This document shows positions 1 through 8,152 of a DNA stretch of 35,038 nucleotides, piece after piece. Position 1 is the stretch's first letter. Every line of letters starts with the position of its first letter. The position numbers and the translations under genes were made by a program. The stretch covers positions 1 to 35,038 of the forward strand of contig JAICJC010000026.1 of NCBI GenBank assembly GCA_025928655.1. Reading direction: 5' to 3'. The stretch comes from Thermoleophilia bacterium (GTDB lineage Bacteria > Actinomycetota > Thermoleophilia > Gaiellales > JAICJC01). The notes under the pieces were generated by a model, which was not told the DNA's origin, did no database searches, and saw only the letters and a program-made list of their open reading frames with translations.

Positions 1-870
1 ACGCGCCCGTAGCTCAGGGGATAGAGCGCTGCCCTGCGGAGGCAGAGGCCGCACGTTCGAATCGTGCCGGGCGCATGGGTCAACCGCGTCGGAGTCTTCG
101 TCAGGCGCGCCGAGTCGGAGAGCATCCACCCCGGCGCGGACAAGGGCACCGCGTATCTGTTCGCCCATCCAAGCGTTATCCGTTTCGCCTGAATCCCATG
201 TATGGATCCCGGCCTGAGGGAAGTCCTTGACAGCGGACAAGACGGCATCCCCAAGACCCTCGATTCCACGAAGCCCCGCGTACAAAGCGACGCTATCGCC
301 ACGCCGGTTTGCGGCGCGCATCATCTCGCCAAGAAGACCGAAGCGAAAAACAACCGAGCCTGTCTGCCCTCGACGTAGCGTCGCTTCCGCCCCATCGACC
401 ACGAGCTTGCCGAACGAGACAGGGGCGGTGTACCTCAGAACGGTGGCAGGAATCGTGATCGCCGTTGAGGCCAGGACGAACGCTGACGCGAGCGCCGTCG
501 TCGCGACCGCCGCGGTAACCCACCCCGCCGGTTGGCCCGAACCCGGAATCAAACCAGCCAAGAACAGTGGCACGATCGTCACAAGCAGCGAGCGGACGAC
601 AAGGCGCAGCACCATTTCGTCGTTGAGCATCATCAACGCCGCTCGCATCCCATACGCCCCCACCGCAAGCTGAGCAATGACGAGCGTGGAACCCACGATG
701 AACACGAACACCGCGATCATCGTGACTGGCACCACCTGTACAAGGCTCTGTAGCCCGGCTGTGGTGCTGACGAGCCACGAGGGTGCGAATGCCCACTGGA
801 GGATCCAGACGACAGCCCAGAAGGCGACGAAGCGGAGTATGACGCCTCGAAGAAGCCCCGGCGTCATCAT
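1..870 (-). CDS. Membrane protein with four N-terminal membrane segments; frame runs through the antisense tRNA and off the window
   Basis: This minus-strand frame opens with ATG at 870 and stays open to base 1 (290 codons with no stop). The N-terminal half has four hydrophobic segments, at about residues 10-30, 47-72, 88-105 and 115-140. A soluble cytoplasmic-looking domain of about 120 residues follows. The start overlaps the stop of the upstream small frame (ATGA at 867-870). From about codon 262 the frame passes into the antisense of the tRNA, giving the tail RHDSNVRPLP typical of antisense tRNA translation. The native C-terminus was therefore probably lost when the segment was joined to the tRNA. 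I do not recognise the family; a DUF2254-like relationship was considered but not supported. Confidence 0.7.
   Translation of the reverse strand, partial: MMTPGLLRGVILRFVAFWAVVWILQWAFAPSWLVSTTAGLQSLVQVVPVTMIAVFVFIVGSTLVIAQLAVGAYGMRAALMMLNDEMVLRLVVRSLLVTIVPLFLAGLIPGSGQPAGWVTAAVATTALASAFVLASTAITIPATVLRYTAPVSFGKLVVDGAEATLRRGQTGSVVFRFGLLGEMMRAANRRGDSVALYAGLRGIEGLGDAVLSAVKDFPQAGIHTWDSGETDNAWMGEQIRGALVRAGVDALRLGAPDEDSDAVDPCARHDSNVRPLPPQGSALSPELRAR
3..75 (+). tRNA. tRNA-Arg, anticodon GCG
   Basis: A full cloverleaf folds: a 7-bp acceptor stem (3-9 with 68-74), D stem GCTC/GAGC, anticodon stem CTGCC/GGCAG (29-33 with 41-45), loop CTGCGGA and T stem GCACG/CGTGC (51-55 with 63-67). The discriminator base is A75 and CCA is not encoded. 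The anticodon at 36-38 reads GCG, which decodes the Arg codon CGC. Most bacteria use ACG, converted to ICG, for this box, so G34 is unusual. The 3' part of this gene is repeated three more times downstream, which marks it as an integration target. Confidence 0.93.
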
Positions 871-1010
871 TTCCGGATCGTGCTGGCCGCGTCGTTCACG
901 GCTAAGGTCTGCCAACGCTCGATCGGGATCTCCGAGATCTCAGACTCGTTGAGCCCTGCGACCGTCGCAAGCTCCTGGTCAGTGATGCCGGCCTTCCTCG
1001 TCGCGAGCAC
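867..1010 (-). CDS. Small soluble protein, 47 aa, coupled to the membrane gene
   Basis: The frame from 1088 to 867 has protein-like composition, with an amphipathic stretch ITDQELATVAGLNESEI that could form a helix-turn-helix-like fold. The only plausible start in frame is GTG at 1010, giving 47 residues. The reading frame is open back to the TAG that ends the upstream gene at 1089. The stop TGA overlaps the next start as ATGA, which supports translation. It may instead be the C-terminal part of a longer gene cut by the TAG. No family is recognised. Confidence 0.4.
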   Translation of the reverse strand: MLATRKAGITDQELATVAGLNESEISEIPIERWQTLAVNDAASTIRK

Positions 1011-1088
1011 GGCGTTGGTGAAGGCGATCTGGGCCGATACGAAGTCGGCCGCAGTAGGATGACGCCCGTCCCGGTGAGGTTTGTTCGG

Positions 1089-1604
1089 CTACGTTGAGGG
1101 AGGCGCGGTGACGGTTTGTGTGACGGTGTCGGTGGTTGTGTCGATGACGGTCGAGACGATGGTCGTCCCGGGGCCAGTTATAGTCTGAGTCGCCGTGATT
1201 GTACTTCCCGGACGGGTTATGGTGATTGGGACTCGCACGGTGCGAAAGACGGTGCCGTCGATCGTCTGGGCGGGGCCTGACACTGTCTGCACATCGGTAA
1301 TCGCGACGGTATGGGCGGGGATGGTGACCTTCGTCCCGTTGCGGCGGATCGTCTTGGCTGGTATGAGGATCTTCGCCGCTTTGCCCTTCACGGTGACGAT
1401 GCGTCCGCTGATCGTGGTGGTGTACGCGCCCCCACGAGGCGCTGCTTTGGCAGAGCCGCCTATGTGCGACCCGGCCACCAAGCCGAGGCCCAGCAGGGCG
1501 AAGCAGGCGAGCACGCCGGGTATCAGCGCGCGCTTGGGCGGGAGCCAATCCGGCATCGCTTTTGGCGCATCGCGCCATCCTGCTAGGCGTCTAAACACCG
1601 GCAA
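1089..1604 (-). CDS. Exported or membrane-anchored Thr-rich protein
   Basis: The 171-residue product has one hydrophobic segment at about residues 26-46, starting ALIPGVLACFALLGLGL, preceded by Lys/Arg. This fits a signal anchor or signal peptide. The remainder is a low-complexity, Thr/Val/Ile-rich region with repeated TIT and TVT patterns, probably extracytoplasmic beta structure or a linker. The first codon is TTG; an internal ATG at 1556 is an equally plausible start. It is the first gene of a minus-strand cluster leading to the membrane protein that reads into the tRNA. The function is unknown. Confidence 0.6.
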   Translation of the reverse strand: MPVFRRLAGWRDAPKAMPDWLPPKRALIPGVLACFALLGLGLVAGSHIGGSAKAAPRGGAYTTTISGRIVTVKGKAAKILIPAKTIRRNGTKVTIPAHTVAITDVQTVSGPAQTIDGTVFRTVRVPITITRPGSTITATQTITGPGTTIVSTVIDTTTDTVTQTVTAPPST

Positions 1605-1838
1605 GCCAATCCCGTCCTATCGACGTTCGCCCCACGTGCCCTGGGACTCGTGCCCGGGGATTCCGGGCGAGTTCGATGGTACCAGATCCAAGCGCCGACC
1701 TCCTGATGGGAGGGTTGCGCGCGCATAACGAAGACCGATCCGAGTCATCCCCTCCAATCCACACACTTGGACAGACGCGGCGGTTCGAGCTTGCGCTCCA
1801 AGAGTGATCTTGACCCGGTCTGGTTGTCACCGGGTTTT

Positions 1839-2150
1839 TCATGCCGCCTGATCTTGGGCGGCGTGGGTGTGATGGTATTCGGCTTCGTATTCGTCGGGGC
1901 TGAGGTAGCCGAGCGCGCTGTGGGCGCGGATCGGGTTGTAGAAGGCTTCGATGTAGTCGAAGATCGCCAGCCGGGCCTGGTCTCGCGTCCGGAAGATGTG
2001 CCGGCGGACGAGCTCGGTCTTGATCGTGCCGATCGCGCTTTCCATGAGCGCGTTGTCCCAGGGGTCGCCGATGCGGCCCATGCTGGGGATGATGGCGGCG
2101 TCGCGGAGGGTGCGGCCGACCAGCAGGCTTCCGTACTGCCCGAGTTCAAC
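1839..2150 (-). pseudogene. IS3-family transposase (OrfB) C-terminal remnant
   Basis: The frame encodes the C-terminal part of an IS3-type DDE integrase core. It contains GDPWDNALMESAIGTIKTEL, including the catalytic Asp-Asn and Glu region, and ends with the family signature YIEAFYNPIRAHSALGYLSP. The N-terminal half, with the first catalytic Asp and the OrfA part, is missing, and upstream sequence in this frame is unrelated. The remnant has about 100 of the usual 280 or so OrfB residues and cannot be active. No clear terminal inverted repeats were found. Confidence 0.85.
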
Positions 2151-2270
2151 CGGTCGTCGCAACACTGCCGGTGTTGGGATGGATCGTAGTGCGTCGGTCT
2201 GCGGTTTCGTGATCTGGTGGTGAGCGGTGCGGGCATCAAGTGGTGTCACATGTCGGATGTGGATGACTTC

Positions 2271-2316
2271 GAGGCCGGCCAGCGCGCCCCCTTGGCAGCG
2301 CTGGCTGGTCGGCCTC
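2271..2316. repeat. Imperfect inverted repeat in IS debris
   Basis: GAGGCCGGCCAGCG (2271-2284) is nearly the reverse complement of 2299-2316, apart from a 4-nt interruption, so a long GC-rich hairpin can form. It lies between the two transposase remnants, and no T-run follows on either strand. It may be part of an IS end or a transcription stop; the sequence does not decide which. Confidence 0.4.
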
Positions 2317-2354
2317 GACGGGCGCGGAGCGTCCGTCCCGGTTACTGGTGGCCG

Positions 2355-2450
2355 TTAGGACGCGACACTTGTCAGCAGGTGCTGGTTTAGGGCTTCGGCT
2401 GGGGTTTGCCAGGCGAGACGCCGTGCGGTACTTAGGAGATTCGCTGACTC
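2355..2450 (-). pseudogene. IS30-family transposase C-terminal fragment
   Basis: The last 31 codons of this minus-strand frame include RRLAWQTPAEALNQHLL and end with TAA at 2355-2357. The pattern R-x-L-x-W-x-TPAEALN is the C-terminal signature of IS30-type transposases. Nothing else of the enzyme is present upstream, so this is a short relic. Together with the adjacent IS3 relic it shows repeated insertion and loss near the left end of the island. Confidence 0.6.
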
Positions 2451-2478
2451 TCGTCGGGCGGACTGCTATCACCGGTGG

Positions 2479-2706
2479 ATGAACCCTGACACGTGTCCCT
2501 ATTGTGACGCAGATCTGCTAATCGTCGGCGTCCGCGAATACGGACTCATCGCGTTCCAGAGCCACCTCCACTGGGATCCGAAGAGTGATTGGTACGGCAC
2601 CGATGACGACCGAGTCACCTACGGCGAGTGCCATTCGATCGACTATGCGTGCCCCAGCTGCGGCCGCGACCTGGGCTTCGACCCCAACGATCCCGATAGC
2701 TATTGA
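2479..2706 (+). CDS. Small zinc-ribbon protein, 75 aa
   Basis: The product has two Cys pairs, TCPYCDAD near residues 5-12 and ACPSCGRDLG near residues 58-67. They are separated by an acidic/aromatic segment (HWDPKSDWYGTDDD). Paired CxxC knuckles are the pattern of a zinc ribbon. The protein is acidic and has no membrane segment. The ribosome site is weak (GGTGG just upstream). It stands alone between IS debris and a convergent membrane gene. The biochemical role is unknown; the zinc binding is inferred from the motif. Confidence 0.65.
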   Translation: MNPDTCPYCDADLLIVGVREYGLIAFQSHLHWDPKSDWYGTDDDRVTYGECHSIDYACPSCGRDLGFDPNDPDSY

Positions 2707-2780
2707 TGCCGGCCAGGTCGCGGATCACGATGGCCTCCCCCCTTCGCGCTCGCGGGGGCGGCATGGGCTTGGCGAATTGC

Positions 2781-3512
2781 CTACGACAAGGTGTTCACGG
2801 CGCGTGCGGCGACCAGAAGAATCGTGATCGCAGAGAGCGTCGACTCGGCCGCCATCAATGTCTTGGCGGGGCGTGTGAGCGGCATGGAGTCGGTCGGGCT
2901 GAACGCGATCGAGTTCGTCAGCGACACGTAGAAGTAGTCCCACAGGCGTGGCGCCCACCCGTCCCGGGCCAGCTGAGGGTTCTCGTCCTGCGGAAACTGG
3001 AAGTCGGGCTTGCGAGGCGCCGTCTCGAGGGCGCGGGCCACCGGCCCCCCGCAATCCAGTTCCCAGTAGGCGAGCCCGAACGCGACGGCGTCGGTGAACC
3101 ACGCCACGCCACCGCTGAAGAGGAGCTGCCGCCCCGTCATGTGCACCCCTGAGCGAGCCACCAACGAGATGACCAGGATGACGACCGCGAGGAAGTTGCA
3201 GCCCCAGACGAGAACGAGCAGCGCGATCACGATCTCCCGCCGGCGGTCATGCCGGACAAGGCGGCCCAATCCCACAACCAGCGTCGCGGAAAGACAGACA
3301 TACGGAACGGCAACGACCAACCACATCCACCACAGGCGGTGCCCCAGCAAGCCCCAATGGGCATGCCTGCTCACGACTGCCAAGACCACGAGAGTACCGG
3401 CGGCTGCGAGCCCGAACGGGGCTGCGTCGTCCCGTGCCTCGCGCACCGCGGCCGCCAGACGATCGGGGGGCGCACGGACGACTGGCTGTCTGGCTGCGTC
3501 GTCCTCGCCCAT
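2781..3512 (-). CDS. Multi-pass membrane protein with a channel-like C-terminal segment
   Basis: The 243-residue product has hydrophobic segments at about residues 37-50, 55-82, 92-118, 128-150 and 220-240. Before the last helix lies DYFYVSLTNSIAFSPTDSMP. An aromatic, Thr/Ser-rich loop followed by SPTD-MPLT is shared by DUF1345-like proteins and resembles the pore region of two-TM potassium channels. Ion transport is therefore possible but not proven. ATG at 3512 has a reasonable GGAGAG ribosome site. It lies downstream of the CorA gene on the same strand, separated by about 175 bp. Confidence 0.72.
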   Translation of the reverse strand: MGEDDAARQPVVRAPPDRLAAAVREARDDAAPFGLAAAGTLVVLAVVSRHAHWGLLGHRLWWMWLVVAVPYVCLSATLVVGLGRLVRHDRRREIVIALLVLVWGCNFLAVVILVISLVARSGVHMTGRQLLFSGGVAWFTDAVAFGLAYWELDCGGPVARALETAPRKPDFQFPQDENPQLARDGWAPRLWDYFYVSLTNSIAFSPTDSMPLTRPAKTLMAAESTLSAITILLVAARAVNTLS

Positions 3513-3688
3513 CGCTCTCCATTATGGGAACGCCGTCGGACGGCCGCGAGTCGCCTCGACGTCGTTCGGCGCGCCGGCCACATCGCTCGGATCACCGTGC
3601 GGTGGAGCCCTCGTGATCGTGCCCGGCCCAGACCTGACCGTCGCTGACAGAGGCGGTCCGCGCACGCGAGTGCCCTCGCCCGGGGGGT

Positions 3689-4783
3689 TTAGGCCCAGCC
3701 TAGGCGCTTGAAGATGATGAGCAGGATGACGAGTGCGGCGAGCTCCGTGCCCACGCCGAGTCCGATGAAGGTTTGCCAGTCGGCGATGTGATTGACCTCG
3801 AACCCGAAGTTTTGGCCGAAGAACCCGGTGATCCAACTCAGAGGCAAGAAGATCGTCGCGATCACGGCGAGCTGCTTCATGACGGAGTTGAGCCGGTTGG
3901 AAACCGTGGAGAGATAGACGTCCATCGCCCCGGTCAGGAGGTCGCGGTAGCTGTCGATCAGGTCGCTGATGCGGATCAGGTGGTCGTACACATCGCGAAA
4001 ATAGCGGTCGTCCTCCTCAGCCATCCCGGGCAGATCCGCTACGCCCCCCATGAGGCTCGCGAACGCGTCGCGCTGGGGGGTGACCGCCTTGCGCATGCCG
4101 ACGAGCAGCCGTTTCATCTGGAAGATCTCCTGCAGCTGTTTGTCGTCGGCCTTGGTGAAGATCGCGTTTTCAAGGTCGTCGATGCGGTCGTCGAAGTCGG
4201 CCAGGATCGGGAAGAAGCTGTCGACGAGGCCGTCGATGATCCGGTAGAGCAGCAGCGATGGTCGATCGATCGGCGCCTTGCGCTTGGCGTAGCGCTTTCT
4301 GATCTCGGCAAAGGCCGGGCAGTCGTCGCGGTGGACGGTGACAAGGAAGCGCTCCGAGTAGAAGCAGTGCACCTCGACCAGTCGGTCATCGTCGGGGACG
4401 GCGCCATAGACGACCAGGAACACGAAGTCGTCGTACTCGTCGATCTTCGCCCGCTGGTCGAAGTGCTCGGAGTCCTCGACGGCGAGTGGGTGGAATTTGA
4501 AGACGTCGCGGAGGGTCTCGAAGTCCGCGCTGCCTGGCCGGTCGAGGTCAAGCCAGAAGAACCCGTCCCGCGCGAGCAGCTTCGCCACCGTCTCGCGGCC
4601 GAAGTCCATCGTGCTACTGCCGTTGTCGTGAAAGACGTGGCAGCTCGATGGTCGGTGCCGGCCGCTCGCCTCGGGCGCATCGTCGGATCGCCTGTCCGCG
4701 AGCGTCCCGGCGCCACCGGGGCCACTGGGTGATGCGTCGTCTGCGATGTACCGATCGTACTGTCCAGCCAGGCACTCGGCCAC
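3689..4783 (-). CDS. CorA-family divalent cation transporter, GQN variant
   Basis: CorA proteins form pentameric Mg2+/Co2+ channels with a large cytoplasmic domain and two C-terminal helices. Here the soluble domain (HPLAVEDSEHFDQRAKIDEY, then the long helix DFDDRIDDLENAIF) is complete. It is followed by TM1 (IATIFLPLSWITGFFG) and TM2 (LAALVILLIIF) and a short basic tail. The canonical selectivity motif GMN is GQN in this protein (FFGQNFG). The first 58 residues before MDFGRET are poorly conserved; the GTG at 4783 could be replaced by the ATG at 4609, although family similarity seems to begin slightly upstream of that ATG. Confidence 0.9.
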   Translation of the reverse strand: MAECLAGQYDRYIADDASPSGPGGAGTLADRRSDDAPEASGRHRPSSCHVFHDNGSSTMDFGRETVAKLLARDGFFWLDLDRPGSADFETLRDVFKFHPLAVEDSEHFDQRAKIDEYDDFVFLVVYGAVPDDDRLVEVHCFYSERFLVTVHRDDCPAFAEIRKRYAKRKAPIDRPSLLLYRIIDGLVDSFFPILADFDDRIDDLENAIFTKADDKQLQEIFQMKRLLVGMRKAVTPQRDAFASLMGGVADLPGMAEEDDRYFRDVYDHLIRISDLIDSYRDLLTGAMDVYLSTVSNRLNSVMKQLAVIATIFLPLSWITGFFGQNFGFEVNHIADWQTFIGLGVGTELAALVILLIIFKRLGWA

Positions 4784-4806
4784 GAACGAAGGCGGCGGAT
4801 CATGCC

Positions 4807-4992
4807 TTACGCGTACGGTGGTCGATCAGGTGAGCCGTGGCCGTTCACGGTTCGTAAATACAGATCGTCACCGAGGCGGACGAGCGGGATCATGACGGGT
4901 TTCGCGGCGTCCCGTTACTGCGACCTGGCGCAAGGTCAATCTGGTGGGCGGCATCCATTTGCGTCGAGCTCCTCGAGCGCCCATGTCGTCAT
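4807..4992 (-). pseudogene. DUF2255-like protein, frameshifted
   Basis: ATG at 4992 has a near-perfect AGGAGG ribosome site 6-7 nt upstream and opens with MTTWALEEL, the usual start of DUF2255-type proteins. The frame stops after 18 codons. The rest of the domain continues in other frames, ending in PVMIPLVRLGDDLYLRTVNG, which matches the family core (VGDDLYVRS...). At least two frame changes and a missing C-terminal end (WFRG region) show decay, although single-base assembly errors could explain part of it. Confidence 0.6.
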
Positions 4993-5267
4993 CGTTGTCC
5001 TCCTCTGGCCGCTAAGGGCGGATGAGCCCTGGAGCGCTCGATCCACCGGCTCCATGGGAGGACCGCCCGCCCGGCGTTGACGGTTGCCATGACCCAACGA
5101 TTTGTCCCTAGGATCGGTCCGTGGCGCCGCCCGCGGCGGGTGGCCTCGAACGACATAACCAAGTCAGCCACCGTGCCCGGCCGCCTCGCCATCAACAGGC
5201 GAAAGGCCCCGCAGCGGGTGTCCGCTGGGAGCCTTCCCAAAGCCGTTAACGGACGCGGGGCGCCCCG

Positions 5268-5688
5268 TCAGGGCTGTCCGAAAGCCGTAGTGGGCGGACC
5301 TGAACCGGGCCCGTAGTGGGCGACCTCTTCGCCTAGCGTGATTGTATCATAAATCACGAGTGCTTGCATGGTGGTGCCGCGGCGGTACACGACTCGCTCG
5401 AGCCGGCGGCGTCGGTCGGGGCCGGGGAGGCCGCCCTCTTCTTCCCACCGCTTGAGATCGGCGCGCGACTGCTCGGGAGGCGTGGGCTCGGGTGAGGCGA
5501 TCACGTTCTCGCGGTGCCCGCAGTCGCCGCAGATCCACGCCTCGATGCTGCCGCTGGGGCGCATGTCGCGATCCGCGACCATGTCCTCGATCGTTGTGCG
5601 GGGTCACCAGTGGGGCGTTGTGTGCCCGCACACCGGGCAGTAACGATCTTGGCGAGGCGGTATCCTCAGGAGGCGGTTCGGTATCCAT
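5268..5688 (-). pseudogene. Two-knuckle zinc-ribbon protein broken by a frameshift and an in-frame TGA
   Basis: The frame read from about 5697 contains RYCPVCGHTTPHW, then TGA (5604-5606), then PRTTIEDMVADRDM and SIEAWICGDCGHRENV. The two CxxCGH knuckles flanking the stop look like one zinc ribbon. The only good start codon upstream (ATG 5688) is in a different frame, so one frameshift is also needed. The shorter frame from ATG 5582 keeps a single knuckle, an Arg/Glu-rich middle and a 104-residue length, and may still be translated. The function is unknown. Confidence 0.5.
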
Positions 5689-5725
5689 GTCGTGGGGGTC
5701 TCTCAACCAGCTCCCTGAGGTGGAG

Positions 5726-6136
5726 CTACAGTTGCCGCGACGACCAAAGCAAGGCCGCCAGGGTCACGGAGGTAACTCCGACCGCCAGACCGACGATCCA
5801 GCCCGTGACGTCCTGGCTGACGAGTGCTGCGCCCAGGATCGTGGCGATGCCGATGATCCCGCCCGTCGCGACCACGCGCATGGATGCGCGTTCGATCCTG
5901 GTACGGCGCCGTTCTCGTCCCGGCACCATGCCTTGAGGGCGGGGCTCGTGCCGACCGGGCCCAGGCTCGGCCGGCGGAATTCCGCCTCCGGCCGGGTCGA
6001 TCGGTTCGTTGGGCACCGCGTCCCCCGGGGGACGCTCACCTGGTGGATCTGAGGCCACGATGAGTAGGGTATCAATGGCCGCGTCCTGCCTGACTGACGG
6101 TCCCGGCGGTCGTGCATCTACCCGCTCTGCTGCCAT
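5726..6136 (-). CDS. Small protein with two C-terminal membrane segments
   Basis: The 136-residue product begins with a Pro/Gly-rich, probably disordered cytoplasmic region of about 80 residues. Two hydrophobic helices follow, VVATGGIIGIATILGAALV and WIVGLAVGVTSVTLAALLW, ending in a short basic tail SSRQL. From memory, similar short tail-anchored hairpin proteins occur in Solirubrobacterales; no function is known. It is divergent from the GH15 gene with about 95 bp between the starts, so the two may share a control region. Confidence 0.65.
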   Translation of the reverse strand: MAAERVDARPPGPSVRQDAAIDTLLIVASDPPGERPPGDAVPNEPIDPAGGGIPPAEPGPGRHEPRPQGMVPGRERRRTRIERASMRVVATGGIIGIATILGAALVSQDVTGWIVGLAVGVTSVTLAALLWSSRQL

Positions 6137-6231
6137 GCCGCTCGAGACGGGTCGCGAGGAGGTGTGCCCGGTCGCGCGCCGCGCCGGTCGGTGTATGGCG
6201 AGGCTGCGGTACGGATCTGGAACCGGATAGG

Positions 6232-8046
6232 GTGGCGGTCGTGGCCCGGATCGAGGAGTACGCGCTGATCGGTGATCTGCAGACGGCGGCGTTGGTCAGC
6301 CGGGACGGCTCGATCGACTGGTGTTGTTTTCCGCGGTTCGACTCGGGCGCCTGTTTCGCGGCGCTCTTGGGCGGGCCTGAGCATGGCCGATGGATGGTCG
6401 CGCCGGCGCGTCCGATGAAGGTGACTCGCCGGTATCGGAGTGACACGCTGATCCTGGAGACGGTGTTTGAGTCAGACGCGGGGTCGGTGCGCGTCATCGA
6501 TTTCATGCCGCCCAGGGGCCGGGCGCCGGACATCGTGCGGATCGTCGAGGGGCTGAGCGGCGTGGTGGCGATGCGCGTCGAGTTGGTGATCCGGTTTGAT
6601 TTTGGGCGCATCCTCCCGTGGATGCGGCGCGTCGATGACGCCCGGGTTGCGATCGCAGGTCCCGACGCCCTCTGTCTGCGCACCCCGGTCGAGGTACGTG
6701 GCCGGGACATGACGACGGTGGCCGAGTTCACGGTCACCGCGGGCGAGCGCATCCCGTTCGTGTTGACCTGGTTCCCATCGCACGAGGACCTGCCGGCGGC
6801 GATCGACGCGGAGCGGGCACTCACCGACTCCGAGGAGTACTGGCTCGGGTGGGGGCGCGCCGGCGACCGCGTCGGCGACTACCACGACGAGGTGCACCGG
6901 TCGTTAGTGGTCTTGAAGGCGCTGACCTACGCACCGACCGGGGGCATCGTGGCGGCGCCGACGACGTCGCTGCCCGAAGCCTTCGGGGGGCTGCGCAACT
7001 GGGATTACCGCTTCTGCTGGCTACGCGATACGACGCTCACGCTGCTTGCGATGCTGCAGACCGGTCACCGGGAGGAGGCCGAGGGCTGGGAGCGCTGGCT
7101 CCTACGAGCGGTCGCGGGCGACCCGGCTGACGTGCAGATCATGTACGGCCTCGCCGGTGAGCGGCGCCTGGACGAACGCGAGCTCGACTGGCTGCCGGGA
7201 TACGAAGGCTCGCGGCCGGTCCGGGTCGGGAACGCCGCATCGATCCAGCTGCAGCTCGACGTGTACGGCGAGGTCGTCGAGGCGCTCTACCAGAGCCGCG
7301 TCCACGGTGTGCCCGCCGACGCCGACGTATGGTCGTTGACGCGCATACTGCTCGGCTGGCTCGAGCACGGATGGCGGCTAAAGGACGCTGGGCTATGGGA
7401 GGTGCGCGGGCCGCCGCGACACTTCACCCACTCCAAGGTGATGGCCTGGGTCGCCTTCGACCGCGGCGTGCGTTTCCACGAGGAGTTCGGCGCGCGCGAG
7501 CCGGTCGGGCGCTGGCGGCGGATCCGCGACGAGATCCGCACCGACGTCCTGGCGCACGCCTGGAACGACCAGCGGCAGGCGTTTACGCAGTCGTACGGCG
7601 CCGATGAGCTCGACGCGAGCATCCTTCTGATGCCGCTCGTCGGCTTCCTCGCGGCGACCGATCCGAGGATGGTCTCGACCGTCGCCGCGATACGACGCGA
7701 GCTCACCATCGACGGTCTCGTCCTTCGCTACCGCCCAAAAGATGGAAACGTCGACGGTCTGCCGGTCGGCGAAGGCGTCTTCCTGGCGTGCTCGTTCTGG
7801 CTCGCCGAAGTGCTCGCCATGCAGGGGGCGCACGACCAGGCGCGCGAGCTGTTCGAGCGGCTGCTCGACCTGCGCAACGACGTCGGCCTGCTCTCCGAGG
7901 AATACGACCCCGCCAGCCATCGCCAGCTCGGCAACTTCCCCCAAGCCTTCAGCCACCTCGCACTGGTAAGCGCCGCGCTCACGCTCGGCCACGACCAGGG
8001 CCTCCGCCGACCGGAAACCCTTCATCAACCGAAGCCGCGCTCGTAG
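6232..8046 (+). CDS. Glycoside hydrolase family 15 (glucoamylase/trehalase-like)
   Basis: GH15 enzymes hydrolyse alpha-glucosidic bonds with inversion (glucoamylase, trehalase, dextran glucosidase). The product has the N-terminal beta-sandwich start RIEEYALIGDLQTAALVSRD and GSIDWCCFPRFDS. It then has the (alpha/alpha)6 barrel with GGLRNWDYRFCWLRD, WLPGYEGSRPVRVGNAA and the C-terminal LLSEEYDP, which carries the usual catalytic Glu, followed by NFPQAFSHLAL. The frame is open from 6112, but similarity begins at ARIEEYALIG, so GTG 6232 or 6241 is preferred. Length is about 600 residues, normal for the family. No signal peptide is seen, so it is probably cytoplasmic and acts on trehalose or short glucans. 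Confidence 0.93.
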   Translation: MAVVARIEEYALIGDLQTAALVSRDGSIDWCCFPRFDSGACFAALLGGPEHGRWMVAPARPMKVTRRYRSDTLILETVFESDAGSVRVIDFMPPRGRAPDIVRIVEGLSGVVAMRVELVIRFDFGRILPWMRRVDDARVAIAGPDALCLRTPVEVRGRDMTTVAEFTVTAGERIPFVLTWFPSHEDLPAAIDAERALTDSEEYWLGWGRAGDRVGDYHDEVHRSLVVLKALTYAPTGGIVAAPTTSLPEAFGGLRNWDYRFCWLRDTTLTLLAMLQTGHREEAEGWERWLLRAVAGDPADVQIMYGLAGERRLDERELDWLPGYEGSRPVRVGNAASIQLQLDVYGEVVEALYQSRVHGVPADADVWSLTRILLGWLEHGWRLKDAGLWEVRGPPRHFTHSKVMAWVAFDRGVRFHEEFGAREPVGRWRRIRDEIRTDVLAHAWNDQRQAFTQSYGADELDASILLMPLVGFLAATDPRMVSTVAAIRRELTIDGLVLRYRPKDGNVDGLPVGEGVFLACSFWLAEVLAMQGAHDQARELFERLLDLRNDVGLLSEEYDPASHRQLGNFPQAFSHLALVSAALTLGHDQGLRRPETLHQPKPRS

Positions 8047-8152
8047 CGGACTGAACCATTTCCCATTGGTTGGAATGGCCGGGCGGGGAACGGCGATTCC
8101 GTTCTTAGTGACGGTGGTTGTCGTCGATCGTGTGGCGCTCCATGAGCACACA

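Noticed and set aside
5280-5325. Two copies of CCGTAGTGGGCG
   Set aside because: Too short and isolated to call a functional repeat.
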